Shown piece by piece: positions 51,704-60,147 of a DNA stretch of 64,000 bases; position 1 is the stretch's first letter, and each line of letters opens with the position of its first letter. The stretch lies in NCBI RefSeq assembly GCF_000175615.1, contig NZ_ACVO01000025.1, positions 10-64,009 of the forward strand, in the 5' to 3' direction. Under the pieces are notes generated by a model. The model was not told where the DNA came from. It searched no databases and was given only the letters and a program-made list of their open reading frames with translations. Position numbers and translations under genes: made by a program. Source of the stretch: Rothia mucilaginosa ATCC 25296. GTDB lineage: Bacteria > Actinomycetota > Actinomycetes > Actinomycetales > Micrococcaceae.

Positions 51704-52351
51704 CTAAGACGCTTTCTTGAAAACAGAATCTTGAAGAATGCGCTCTGCCTCAGCGGAGCTTCGCGGATCCCCCAAATCTAGAAGATCTACCGCCACATGC
51801 AAGGGCAGAATATGGGGCGGCTCATCGCATTCACGCAAGATAATGTTCGCCGAATCTACAGACGCCGGAAGCAGGTTGTACAGAAAAATGATGTTCTCTA
51901 AATCCTGGCTTGAAACATATGCATCAACCATTGAGCCGTACACCTGCGAAATATCGCTACTAATGCCGGTAAGCGACAATGCAGGGTCTTCCAAAATTGC
52001 AGGAATCTCAGCGGGAGGGGCCTGCAGATGATGCACTTTCAGGCCGCGGCGAGCTCGGTATCGCTCAACAGACGCAGGTCCTTGCACCTGAATTGCTGAG
52101 GCGCGTTCTTTTGCCCTGCGGCGTTCCTCAGCAGATAGAACAGATGACTGACCATCGCAGTAACGCGCCAAAGCGTTGAATGCATCGAAGGAAATAGGAC
52201 GGCCAGCATTACTGCGGTGCGCAGCGGGAAGAGCATCGACAACCCAGCGGCTTCCCAATTTACGACCTTGGAGCATTCCACGTTCTAAGCGGGCGCGCAC
52301 GCTTCGCTCTGAAACCTTAGCTTCTTGAGCATACTCTTGAACGGACATCAT
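51704..52351 (-). CDS. HTH-domain protein, probable antitoxin/autoregulator
   Basis: About 215 residues from the ATG at 52351 or 52348. The N-terminus is a helix-turn-helix (SVQEYAQEAKVSERSVRARLERG) followed by a winged-helix-like GRKLGSRWVV. The C-terminal half is helical and acidic, suited to binding a partner. A TATGAT -10 lies 6 bp before the ATG, so the message is probably leaderless. The gene start abuts one arm of a palindrome that would be its operator. The longer frame to 52444 runs through that promoter. Confidence 0.65.
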   Translation of the reverse strand: MMSVQEYAQEAKVSERSVRARLERGMLQGRKLGSRWVVDALPAAHRSNAGRPISFDAFNALARYCDGQSSVLSAEERRRAKERASAIQVQGPASVERYRARRGLKVHHLQAPPAEIPAILEDPALSLTGISSDISQVYGSMVDAYVSSQDLENIIFLYNLLPASVDSANIILRECDEPPHILPLHVAVDLLDLGDPRSSAEAERILQDSVFKKAS

Positions 52352-52387
52352 GGCAGAATCATACCGAAAACGGAACGATTCTGCCAT
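52350..52387 (-). promoter_or_regulatory. Operator-promoter of the toxin-antitoxin operon
   Basis: ATGGCAGAATC (52350-52360) and GATTCTGCCAT (52377-52387) are perfect 11-base arms. The minus-strand -10 TATGAT lies inside the palindrome and the antitoxin ATG lies at its edge, an arrangement suited to autorepression. Confidence 0.65.
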
Positions 52388-52527
52388 AATTTTCTCGCAC
52401 CTGGAAGCGATAAGGAACATGCAAGGGCGAACCAGATACGCCAAAGGCAGGCCCCTCGGCAGCTTGAAAACTTACATTCTCAGCCGCATCAGGAACCTGC
52501 CTTCAGCAAATATGTAGACTGTCGGAC

Positions 52528-53976
52528 TTAGCTAGTCCAGCCGTTAATGATGCCCATACCGAAGTAGATCACGAATACTGCGGAGACCAGGTACATCAGC
52601 CAGTGCACGTCCTTACCGCGGCCCTGCACCAGGCGAATGAAAGTGTACGCCACGAAGCCGGCACCAATACCGTTTGCAATCGAGTACGACAGCGGCATGA
52701 AAATAATGGTCAGGAACGCCGGAATACCCAGACCCCAGTCGGTCCAGTCAATATTCACGGCCTGGCGAATCATCAGGAAGCCGACCACGACCAGCGCCGG
52801 AGCAACCGCCTCGAAAGGAACGATGGTGACCAGCGGCGAAATGAAAATCGCCAGCAGGAACAGCACACCGGTCACAATGTTCGCGAAACCGGTGCGTGCG
52901 CCTGCACCAATACCGGTGGCGGACTCCACGAAAATCTGGTTCGCCGAACCGGACGCGCCACCACCAACAACGGAACCGAAAGCGTCCACAAGCAGGACCT
53001 TGTCGATGTCCTCAACCTTGCCGTCCTTCATGGTGCCAGCCTCGGCGGCAAGACCCACCGAAACGCCCATCGCGTCGAAGAACACGGACAGCAGAATGGT
53101 GAACACCAGCAGCGAGGCAGCCAGCGGACCGATGTGGGTGAATGCGCCGAACAGGTCAGCGGAACCGATGAGGGAGAAGTTCGGGGTGGTGAACTTCATG
53201 TCCGCCAGGGAAGGCACGTTCAGCGACCAGCCGGTTGCCGACTCCTTCACGGAACCGGAGGGGACAACCGCCTCCAGAATCAGGGACAGCGCGGTGGAGG
53301 CGAGCACGCCCCACAGGATCGCGCCCTTCACATTACGGATAAACAAGGCGATGGTGAAGAACAGGCCGAAGAGGAAGACGAGGGTGGGCCAGCCGAGCAG
53401 GTGACCGCCCGCGCCGAGGCTCACCGGAACGGTGGTGCCAGCTGCGTCAGGCATGCGGCGGATAATACCGGAGTCGACCAGACCGATAAAGGAAATGAAG
53501 AAACCGATACCGACCACAATCGCGGTCTTGAGTGACTCGGGGACCGCCTCAAACACCGCGGTGCGGAAGCCGGTGAGCACCAGAACGGTCATAATCAGAC
53601 CGGCAAGAACGACCAGGCCCATGATGTCTGCCCAGGTCAGGTTCGGGGTGGTGGCAATGGTGGAGGCGAGCAGCGCGTTCACGCCCAGGCCAGCCGCCAT
53701 GGCGAAGGGCTGCTTGGCGATAACACCCATGAGGATGGTCATCACGCCGGCAACCAGCGCGGTCACAGCCGCGACGGGTGCGATACCGAGGGTGCGTTCG
53801 GATGCGTCAGCACCGGTACCGATGACGAGGGGGTTCAGCACCACGATGTAGCTCATGGCGAAGAATGCGGCGAGGCCACCGCGGAATTCTGCGGCGATGG
53901 AGGAGCCGCGTTCGGAAATTTTGAAGTAGCGGTCGAGTGCGCTGGTGGGCGCTGCCGCCTTCTGGGGTTCAGACAT
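52528..53976 (-). CDS. NCS2-family purine permease (AzgA-like), copy 1
   Basis: A proton symporter for guanine, hypoxanthine or adenine, 482 residues from the ATG at 53976 with 12-14 transmembrane segments. Characteristic blocks are FFAMSYIVVLNPL, AMAAGLGVNALLA, TGFRTAVFEAVPESLKTAIVVGIGFFISFIG and the binding-site region VFFDAMGVSVGLAAEAG. SANQIFVESATGIGAGARTG and IPAFLTIIFMPLSYSI follow. A close paralog lies directly upstream. The longer frame to 54066 adds 30 residues that look non-coding. Confidence 0.92.
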   Translation of the reverse strand: MSEPQKAAAPTSALDRYFKISERGSSIAAEFRGGLAAFFAMSYIVVLNPLVIGTGADASERTLGIAPVAAVTALVAGVMTILMGVIAKQPFAMAAGLGVNALLASTIATTPNLTWADIMGLVVLAGLIMTVLVLTGFRTAVFEAVPESLKTAIVVGIGFFISFIGLVDSGIIRRMPDAAGTTVPVSLGAGGHLLGWPTLVFLFGLFFTIALFIRNVKGAILWGVLASTALSLILEAVVPSGSVKESATGWSLNVPSLADMKFTTPNFSLIGSADLFGAFTHIGPLAASLLVFTILLSVFFDAMGVSVGLAAEAGTMKDGKVEDIDKVLLVDAFGSVVGGGASGSANQIFVESATGIGAGARTGFANIVTGVLFLLAIFISPLVTIVPFEAVAPALVVVGFLMIRQAVNIDWTDWGLGIPAFLTIIFMPLSYSIANGIGAGFVAYTFIRLVQGRGKDVHWLMYLVSAVFVIYFGMGIINGWTS

Positions 53977-54058
53977 GTGAGGATCCGTTGATGTTGTTCG
54001 GTGTGTACTGTTGCGCCGCCGGTTTCGCGGGTGAAGCTCGCGGGTAAGTCCCGGGTTG

Positions 54059-54090
54059 GGCGCCACAATGGTTCAACCATTGTAGGCGCC
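54059..54090. promoter_or_regulatory. Long palindrome upstream of NCS2 permease copy 1
   Basis: ACAATGGTT-C-AACCATTGT (54065-54083) is a perfect 9-base inverted repeat about one base. It is extended on both sides by GGCGCC, with one extra A on the right. It lies about 90 bp before the permease start at 53976. It could be an operator or a leader hairpin. Confidence 0.5.
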
Positions 54091-54205
54091 GCCTCCTAGC
54101 TTGTGCCGTTGAAACGCGTTGTGTGCGGCGGTCCAGTCGGTGATGTGGTGTTTCCCCGACCCCTGCAACCAGAATTGGGCAGTTGGGGTAGAGGGAAGAA
54201 TAGCG

Positions 54206-54252
54206 CAGGGCGGGGTACCGGCAACCCCCAAAGGTGCCGATACCCCGCCCTG
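54206..54252 (-). terminator. Terminator of NCS2 permease copy 2
   Basis: CAGGGCGGGGTA (54206-54217) pairs perfectly with TACCCCGCCCTG (54241-54252), extended inside by CGGCA/TGCCG. The tail has few T's. It lies about 45 nt past the stop at 54298. Confidence 0.65.
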
Positions 54253-54297
54253 ATGGCGCCCGCGCCTCCACGTGGGAGGGTGGGGCACCTGATGTAT

Positions 54298-55764
54298 TTA
54301 GTGCATCCAGCCGGTAATCAGGCCGTTAGCGAAGAAGATGAGGAACACTGCGGAAACCACGTACATGAGCCAGTGAACTTCCTTGCCGCGACCCTGCACC
54401 AGGCGGATGAAGACGTAGGACAGGAAGCCTGCGCCGATACCGTCCGCGATGGAGTATGCCAGCGGCATGAAGATGATGGTCATGAACGCGGGGATACCCA
54501 GACCCCAGTCGTTCCAGTCGATGTTCACTGCCTGGCGGATCATCAGGAAGCCAACGAACACCATTGCGGGTGCAACAGCTTCGAAGGGCACGATGGTGAC
54601 CAGCGGGGACAGGAAGATCGCGACGAGGAACAGTGCGCCGGTGACGACGTTCGCGAAGCCGGTGCGTGCGCCCGCGCCGATACCGGTTGCGGACTCCACG
54701 AAGATCTGGCTTGCGGAGGAGGAGGTGCCACCGCCGGCTACGGAGCCGAGGGCGTCCACGAGCAGGACCTTGTCGACGTTCTCGATCTGGCCGTCCTTGA
54801 TGGTGCCTGCTTCGGTTGCGAGACCGACGGAGGTGCCCATTGCGTCGAAGAACGCGGAGATGAGGATGGTGAAGATCAGCAGAATAGCTGCCATGCCACC
54901 GAGGGTGCCGAAGGCAGCGAACAGGTCAGCGGAGCCGAACAGGGAGAAATTGGGCAGCTTGCTGGTGTTGGAGTCCCAGACGGGGACGTTCAGGGACCAG
55001 CCGGTGGGGGACTTAACCGAGCTGCCGGAGGGCACGACCTTCTCCAGGATGATGGAGAGGGCGGTGGAGGCGAGCACACCGTAGAGGATTGCACCCTTCA
55101 CGTTGCGAATGAACAGCGCAATGGTGAGGAACAGGCCGAAGAGGAAGACCAGGGTGGGCCAGCCGAGCAGGTGGCCGCTCACGCCGAAGGAGACGGGCAC
55201 GGTGGTGCCTGCTGCGTCAGGCATGCGGCGGATGATACCTGCGTTGACGAGGCCGATGAAGGCAATGAAGAAGCCGATACCGACGACGATTGCGACCTTG
55301 AGCGATTCGGGGACCGCGTTGAACACTGCGGTGCGGAAGCCGGTCAGCACGAGGATGGTCATCAGCACACCAGCCCATACGACGAGGCCCATGATGGCGG
55401 GCCAGGTCAGTCCGGGGGTGGAGGCGATGGTGGTTGCCAGCAGTGCGTTCACGCCGAGGCCTGCCGCCATGGCGAAGGGCTGCTTGGCGACGACGCCCAT
55501 GAGGATGGTCATGACGCCTGCGACCAGTGCGGTCATTGCTGCGACCTGCGGTACACCGAGGGCGTTGCCGGATGCGTCCTTGCCGAGGCCGATGATGAGG
55601 GGGTTCAGCACGACGATGTAGCTCATCGCGAAGAAGGTGGCGAGGCCGCCGCGGAATTCTGCGGCGATGGTGGAGCCTCGCTCAGTGATCTTGAAGTAAC
55701 GGTCCAGTGCGCCCTTGGCTTCTGCCTTGGGGGTCTGGGGAGCCGCGGTGTTCTCAGAAGACAT
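54298..55764 (-). CDS. NCS2-family purine permease (AzgA-like), copy 2
   Basis: A paralog of the preceding permease, 488 residues from the ATG at 55764. The same blocks are present (FFAMSYIVVLNPLIIGLG, AMAAGLGVNALLATT, AFFDAMGTSVGLATEAG, SASQIFVESATGIGAGARTG). The copies differ mainly in the periplasmic loop near residues 245-290 and at the N-terminus, so they may differ in substrate. A terminator-like hairpin precedes the gene on its own strand. Confidence 0.92.
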   Translation of the reverse strand: MSSENTAAPQTPKAEAKGALDRYFKITERGSTIAAEFRGGLATFFAMSYIVVLNPLIIGLGKDASGNALGVPQVAAMTALVAGVMTILMGVVAKQPFAMAAGLGVNALLATTIASTPGLTWPAIMGLVVWAGVLMTILVLTGFRTAVFNAVPESLKVAIVVGIGFFIAFIGLVNAGIIRRMPDAAGTTVPVSFGVSGHLLGWPTLVFLFGLFLTIALFIRNVKGAILYGVLASTALSIILEKVVPSGSSVKSPTGWSLNVPVWDSNTSKLPNFSLFGSADLFAAFGTLGGMAAILLIFTILISAFFDAMGTSVGLATEAGTIKDGQIENVDKVLLVDALGSVAGGGTSSSASQIFVESATGIGAGARTGFANVVTGALFLVAIFLSPLVTIVPFEAVAPAMVFVGFLMIRQAVNIDWNDWGLGIPAFMTIIFMPLAYSIADGIGAGFLSYVFIRLVQGRGKEVHWLMYVVSAVFLIFFANGLITGWMH

Positions 55765-55822
55765 TCGTGAAAATCCGTAGATACTCATAGTCGGGGCGGG
55801 GTTCGGGGTTCCGAGCCCGCAT

Positions 55823-55862
55823 AAAAAAGTGCCACTTCCCGGTGTGTTGGGGAGGTGACACT
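55823..55862 (-). terminator. Terminator-like hairpin in the leader of NCS2 permease copy 2
   Basis: AGTGCCACTTCCC (55828-55840) pairs with GGGAGGTGACACT (55850-55862) with two mismatches. On the minus strand it is followed by TTTTTTATG. It is only about 60 nt before the permease start, and no minus-strand gene lies upstream to be terminated. An attenuator is therefore plausible. Confidence 0.6.
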
Positions 55863-56111
55863 GTTGTACCGAAATATTCTACGGTTAAAGTTTCTCTAAG
55901 CGTTAATCCAGGAAATTCCCAGCTTTCGTTCAGGAGGCCTAATAAGGCACGGTAAAAACTCTAAAATCCGCTGACTAGTAAAAAAATATATGTCATGAAT
56001 CTAAATAATTCGAAAATCTATACCATTTAGGTTATGAAGGTGGTAGTCTTCTAGCACCAGGCCTGGGGCGGTGAAGTTTTATACCCGCCCGCTACAGACG
56101 GGGATTCAACG

Positions 56112-58082
56112 ATGAAAAATGCTCTGAGAGTGTGCGCAGTATTGTGCACGGTTCTGACCTTTCTGCTGGGTAGCGCCCTCATCTCTGTCCTGGAGACGCA
56201 GACTCCTCTGGGTACCAATGCGCAGGCACAGCTTTCTCTCCGTGCTTCGCAACAGTCTAAGTCTGAGCTGATTCAGAACTTTGATACTCTGGTGGATCGC
56301 TACGCCGCCGATGGCGCCCAGCTGCTCAAGGTGGTCGCCGACCCCGAAGATTTCTGGCACGGAAAATCCATCTACGTTTTTGGGGCAAATTCACTGAGTT
56401 CTGACGGTGAAACTATCGATTGGTTCGACCCGGATAAGCACGGGAAAAAATATCCGTCACGAGCACTTGGGGATTCTTCGCTTGACGGCCAATACGCGCT
56501 AGCGGGTAGCCAAGAATTTGTGCGTGCTTTTGAAAACCTTGCTCGTGAACAAGGCATGGATGTTAAAGTTACCTCCGTTAACCCGGTGCGTGTTGTATAC
56601 GGGGCAGTTACTTCTTCGGGCTCTCTGACGAGCCTTATCTGCCTGGCTGTGCTCTTCTGTACCGCAATCATGGGGTGGTTGTCGGTCCGTTCGCGAACTC
56701 AGAATATTCTGCTTCTGAACGGATACTCCCCGCAGCGCCTGCAGCTAAGGGATGCACAAGACCTCCTGCTCCTGGCGCTACCTCCTGCAGCGGTAACAGC
56801 ATTGTGCATGGGATGCGTAGAGGGGTTCGTGTACGGCGTGGCGCATCTTCCTCAACTGATGGGGGTTACGGCGCTGATTTTTGCCGTGTTTACCGTTCTC
56901 ATGCTGGTTGCTCTACTGCTTATCAACCTCATGACTTGGCCAAGCATTAATGCTGTGGGACGTAGGGAACCGGCGTATCGACGTTTTACAGTTCCGAGTG
57001 CAATCGCTAAGTATGCTGTGGTGGTTTTAGTGGCGTGCACTATTCCGGGTCTGGTCTCAAGTGCTCAAGTGAGTTTAGGTAGGAGCGATTCGGCGGCTGG
57101 CTGGTCTCTTCTTTCTGACCAGTACACCTTACGGGTGAACGTGCCTGAAGCGACGATACGGGATGAACAGGCGCTCGCCTCCTACGACCAGGCTACAGTG
57201 CGTGCTTTAGGTTCTCTTGAATCACGGAACGGTGTCCTCCTGTCCTATGCGTTGGAAAACGTTAAGGGTTTGGAGGGTAGCGGATACGATGGCGCTCTTA
57301 TGGTGAACCGCGCCTATGTGGACCTTCTTCAGCAACGTCTTGGATTGTCGTTCAAGAACGTTGAGGATAGCAACTTCCCTGGATCTCAGTCTTTGCGTGC
57401 AGAGTATTCTTTCCACCAGAAAGACCGGGAGGATCGAGGATTTACTCTGCTCACTGTGGAGGATAAAACCAACTCGTCGGGGGTAACGGTGCCTGCTTTG
57501 AGCTCTCAGGATTCACGGCTTCTGAACTATAAAAAGCCCGTTCTTGTGGTGACCGAATCGGCGACTCAGAATCTACAACCTGCCTTTATTTCTGCGGCCT
57601 TGACTACCGGTAACGTCATGGTTTCTCAGCCTGCGTCTGTACGGGCAGCCTACAACGCTGAGGAAATTGGGCAGACCCTACTTTCTGTGGACCGCGCGGG
57701 AGAAGAACACCTTTACATCGCGCAGCTGGAACGTAACCAGTATGTTGCGCATCTAGTGGGCCTAGCAATTCTCTGTGCGGCACTCATTATTGGCACAGCA
57801 ATTAATACGTACATTACCCTTGCGGCTCGTGCTCGTAATGATTTTGTTTTACGTACTGCTGGTCTGCCTCTCAGAACAATTTTTAGTGGGTACCTTCTGA
57901 AGGAAGCCTGCATTGTGTGCCTTTGCTCTGCTGCTGGGTTGGTACTTCTTCTGGTGCAGGGAGCAGAGTACGCCTTTTCAGCGATGGCGGCACCGCTGTT
58001 GTACGGCACTATTCTGGCGTTGGTGCTGAGACTGAGTTTTAGCCGTATCTTCACCGCGACGGTTCACCGTCGTCACGTATAG
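56112..58082 (+). CDS. Bacteriocin-associated/FtsX-like ABC permease
   Basis: A 656-residue membrane protein. It has an N-terminal transmembrane helix, an extracytoplasmic domain (about 30-165), three helices near 170-290, and one near 300. A second extracytoplasmic domain (about 325-545) and three C-terminal helices follow. The layout resembles the bacteriocin-associated membrane proteins (DUF1430) found with lactococcin 972-type systems, related to MacB/FtsX permeases. The partner ATPase follows. No bacteriocin precursor is visible next to it. A 14-codon frame from GTG at 56071 ends in TGA overlapping this ATG and may couple translation. Confidence 0.72.
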   Translation: MKNALRVCAVLCTVLTFLLGSALISVLETQTPLGTNAQAQLSLRASQQSKSELIQNFDTLVDRYAADGAQLLKVVADPEDFWHGKSIYVFGANSLSSDGETIDWFDPDKHGKKYPSRALGDSSLDGQYALAGSQEFVRAFENLAREQGMDVKVTSVNPVRVVYGAVTSSGSLTSLICLAVLFCTAIMGWLSVRSRTQNILLLNGYSPQRLQLRDAQDLLLLALPPAAVTALCMGCVEGFVYGVAHLPQLMGVTALIFAVFTVLMLVALLLINLMTWPSINAVGRREPAYRRFTVPSAIAKYAVVVLVACTIPGLVSSAQVSLGRSDSAAGWSLLSDQYTLRVNVPEATIRDEQALASYDQATVRALGSLESRNGVLLSYALENVKGLEGSGYDGALMVNRAYVDLLQQRLGLSFKNVEDSNFPGSQSLRAEYSFHQKDREDRGFTLLTVEDKTNSSGVTVPALSSQDSRLLNYKKPVLVVTESATQNLQPAFISAALTTGNVMVSQPASVRAAYNAEEIGQTLLSVDRAGEEHLYIAQLERNQYVAHLVGLAILCAALIIGTAINTYITLAARARNDFVLRTAGLPLRTIFSGYLLKEACIVCLCSAAGLVLLLVQGAEYAFSAMAAPLLYGTILALVLRLSFSRIFTATVHRRHV

Positions 58083-58088
58083 GAGTGA

Positions 58089-58838
58089 ATGATGAGGAAT
58101 ACTGTTTATCCCTCTGGCAATGTGGAACATCCTGAGGTAACTATCGCCTCCCGCGACATTGTGGTGTATGCGCAGGGGCAGCCCATTCTCCAGAGTCCTC
58201 ACTTTGAGGCATATGCGGGGGAAGTGACTGGCATTGTGGGTCCGAGCGGATGCGGTAAAACGACGCTTTTGAATGTGTTGGGTCTGCTGATGCCGCCTCA
58301 TGAGGGTGAGGTTGTTATTGGGGGTCGGCATATGGAACGTGCTCGTGAGAAGGAGCGTCTTGCGTTCTGGGCTGATGAAGCTTCCTTCGTTTTTCAGGAT
58401 TACGGAATTATTGAGGAATGGAGCGTTATCGAGAATATTCTGCTTGATCGTAAGACCTTTGGTCGTGCTCGTATTACGGATGAGAGCCGCGAGCTTTTGA
58501 ACGTCATTGGTCTTGAAGGGAAGGAACGTACTTCGGCTGCCCTGCTGAGTGGTGGTGAGAAGCAGAGGGTGGGTATCGCTCGGGCAATCCACAAGGGTGT
58601 GCGCTACATTTTTGCGGATGAGCCGACGGCAAGTCTTGATGCTGAGAACCGGGCATTGGTTGTTGAGCTGTTGAGCTCTGCTGCTCGGCGTGGAGCCACA
58701 GTTATCGTGGCGACTCATGATGCAGATATGATGACCGCCTGCGATAGGGTATGCCGTCTTGAAGCCCCTACCAGAATTCCCGATTCGGGATTAGTGGATG
58801 TAAATGTAAATTCTCATCGGAAGGAGAACGGATCATGA
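58089..58838 (+). CDS. ABC transporter ATP-binding protein (MacB/LolD type)
   Basis: The ATPase partner of the preceding permease, 249 residues. Walker A GPSGCGKTT is near residue 52, Q-loop FQDYGIIEEW near 100, signature LSGGEKQRVGIARAI near 157, Walker B YIFADEPTASLD, and the switch His in ATHD. AGGAG overlaps the permease stop and fits best with the second Met (58092). The class fits exporters of peptides or membrane-extraction pumps rather than importers. Confidence 0.92.
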   Translation: MMRNTVYPSGNVEHPEVTIASRDIVVYAQGQPILQSPHFEAYAGEVTGIVGPSGCGKTTLLNVLGLLMPPHEGEVVIGGRHMERAREKERLAFWADEASFVFQDYGIIEEWSVIENILLDRKTFGRARITDESRELLNVIGLEGKERTSAALLSGGEKQRVGIARAIHKGVRYIFADEPTASLDAENRALVVELLSSAARRGATVIVATHDADMMTACDRVCRLEAPTRIPDSGLVDVNVNSHRKENGS

Positions 58839-59284
58839 CGACAAGGAGCCCTCTAGCTCGTGATGAGTATGATCGTGCGCCGGAAAATTCAGGAAGCGAT
58901 GCCCCTCAAAAGAATGGATTGCGGCATCTGCCGCGAAAAGTGGTGGGCGTTCTAGTATCTTGCGTGGTGTTTGTTGGCGCTCTTCTGGGCCTGTACTGGG
59001 GCGGGGCTTTTGAGCCATGGCTGAATGAGTATTCGACCACTACACCAGCCTGTGCAACAGCTTCTTCACCGGAGGATGTGCAGCAAGCTCTTGCGCGGAC
59101 TGAAGAGCTTAACGCTATTCGTTCGACTGCGAAGAATGTTGAATTCTCCCAGACTCTTCTGTGTGATGGGCAGAAGGCTGTTTTGACGATTACGTACACT
59201 GACCGGTCGGATTTTAAGCGTTTGAATGATGCGGTGACTTCGGCACATTTGGGTGCTGCTGCTGAGATTAAGCTCAAGAGGTAG
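58835..59284 (+). CDS. Single-pass membrane protein of the ABC cassette
   Basis: A 149-residue protein with a cytoplasmic N-terminus, one transmembrane helix (VVGVLVSCVVFVGALLGLYW, about 37-56) and an outside domain of about 85 residues holding two Cys (Cys73 and the one in TLLCDG). I do not recognise the family. The ATG overlaps the ATPase stop (ATGA), so it belongs to the same operon and may be an accessory or immunity component. Confidence 0.75.
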   Translation: MTTRSPLARDEYDRAPENSGSDAPQKNGLRHLPRKVVGVLVSCVVFVGALLGLYWGGAFEPWLNEYSTTTPACATASSPEDVQQALARTEELNAIRSTAKNVEFSQTLLCDGQKAVLTITYTDRSDFKRLNDAVTSAHLGAAAEIKLKR

Positions 59285-59337
59285 GCGTGTAAAGAACGGT
59301 GGTTGTTTATCGCCCCTGCGCGAACACCGGCGACATA

Positions 59338-59356
59338 TTAGGTTAGTGAACCCTAA
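59338..59356 (+). promoter_or_regulatory. DtxR/IdeR-type iron box upstream of the DUF2218 gene
   Basis: TTAGGTTAGTGAACCCTAA matches the DtxR/IdeR consensus TWAGGTWAGSCTWACCTWA at 15 of 19 positions and is itself an inverted repeat. It lies 110 bp before the GTG start, suggesting repression by iron. Confidence 0.6.
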
Positions 59357-59465
59357 GTACCTGCTATATTCGAGGTGAAACAAAGTGTCGCCGGATGCCA
59401 GGTTCTGTGTGGTGAGCCTTTTTCGGCATAGATGAGAATTCGGCATAGATGAGAAGGAGCCCACC

Positions 59466-59831
59466 GTGACTGAAACTCCCCAGGAAAACACCGCTGAGAA
59501 TTACCCCGCCGCGGAATCCCTGCCGGTACGCCAGCGCGCCGTCGTCGCAACCGACCGCCCCGCCCGATACATCAAGCAGCTCGGCTCGCACATGGGTCGC
59601 AAGCTCGGCACCGCAGAACTGCCTGACGGACTGCGTCTCACCTTCAACCGCGACGGCATTTTCCGCGGCTACGGCGACCTGCGCGAAGCCGAGGGCGCCC
59701 TCATTATGGAGGTGCGCGCCGCTAATGACGAGTTGGCCGCTGGTCTGGCGGATGTGCTGGGCCGCCATCTGGTCCGCTTCGGCGAACGCGACGAACTGGT
59801 CGTAACCTTTGAGGCAGTACCCGCCGCCTAG
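59466..59831 (+). CDS. DUF2218 domain protein
   Basis: A 121-residue soluble protein. The DUF2218 core begins ATDRPARYIKQLGSHMGRK near residue 28 and continues LTFNRDGIFRGYGDL...LIMEVRA, ending with DELVVTFEA. The biochemical role is unknown, but members often sit with siderophore or iron genes, in line with the iron box upstream. The start is GTG after GAAGGAGCCCACC. No partner gene is adjacent. Confidence 0.88.
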   Translation: MTETPQENTAENYPAAESLPVRQRAVVATDRPARYIKQLGSHMGRKLGTAELPDGLRLTFNRDGIFRGYGDLREAEGALIMEVRAANDELAAGLADVLGRHLVRFGERDELVVTFEAVPAA

Positions 59832-60147
59832 CAACCGACCCCCTAGTCTTCGTTACCCTGCCCCGCCCTCCTGCACCTCGGAGGGCGGGGCAGTTTTTAT
59901 GCCCACTGCGTGCGGAGGCGCCCGGAGCCGAACGCGCCGCGCTGCCCGGATTAGGTGACTCCTCCTGAATTACGCGACCCCCGCCCGGATTAGGTGACAG
60001 AAAATTGTCCTATTTAGTGGGCGAAGACATATAAGCCCCCGAACACCCGTCAATCCCCGGTAAAATAGGCAAGAAGTGAACACTAAGCTCACCGCCTGTT
60101 CGCGCCGCACCGGGCGCCGGACGGTGAACTTCGAAAGGAAGATTTTC

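Noticed and set aside
54103..55770. 555-codon open frame opposite NCS2 permease copy 2
   Set aside because: Composition is typical of an antisense frame in GC-rich DNA, and the minus strand encodes a clear 12-14 TM transporter.
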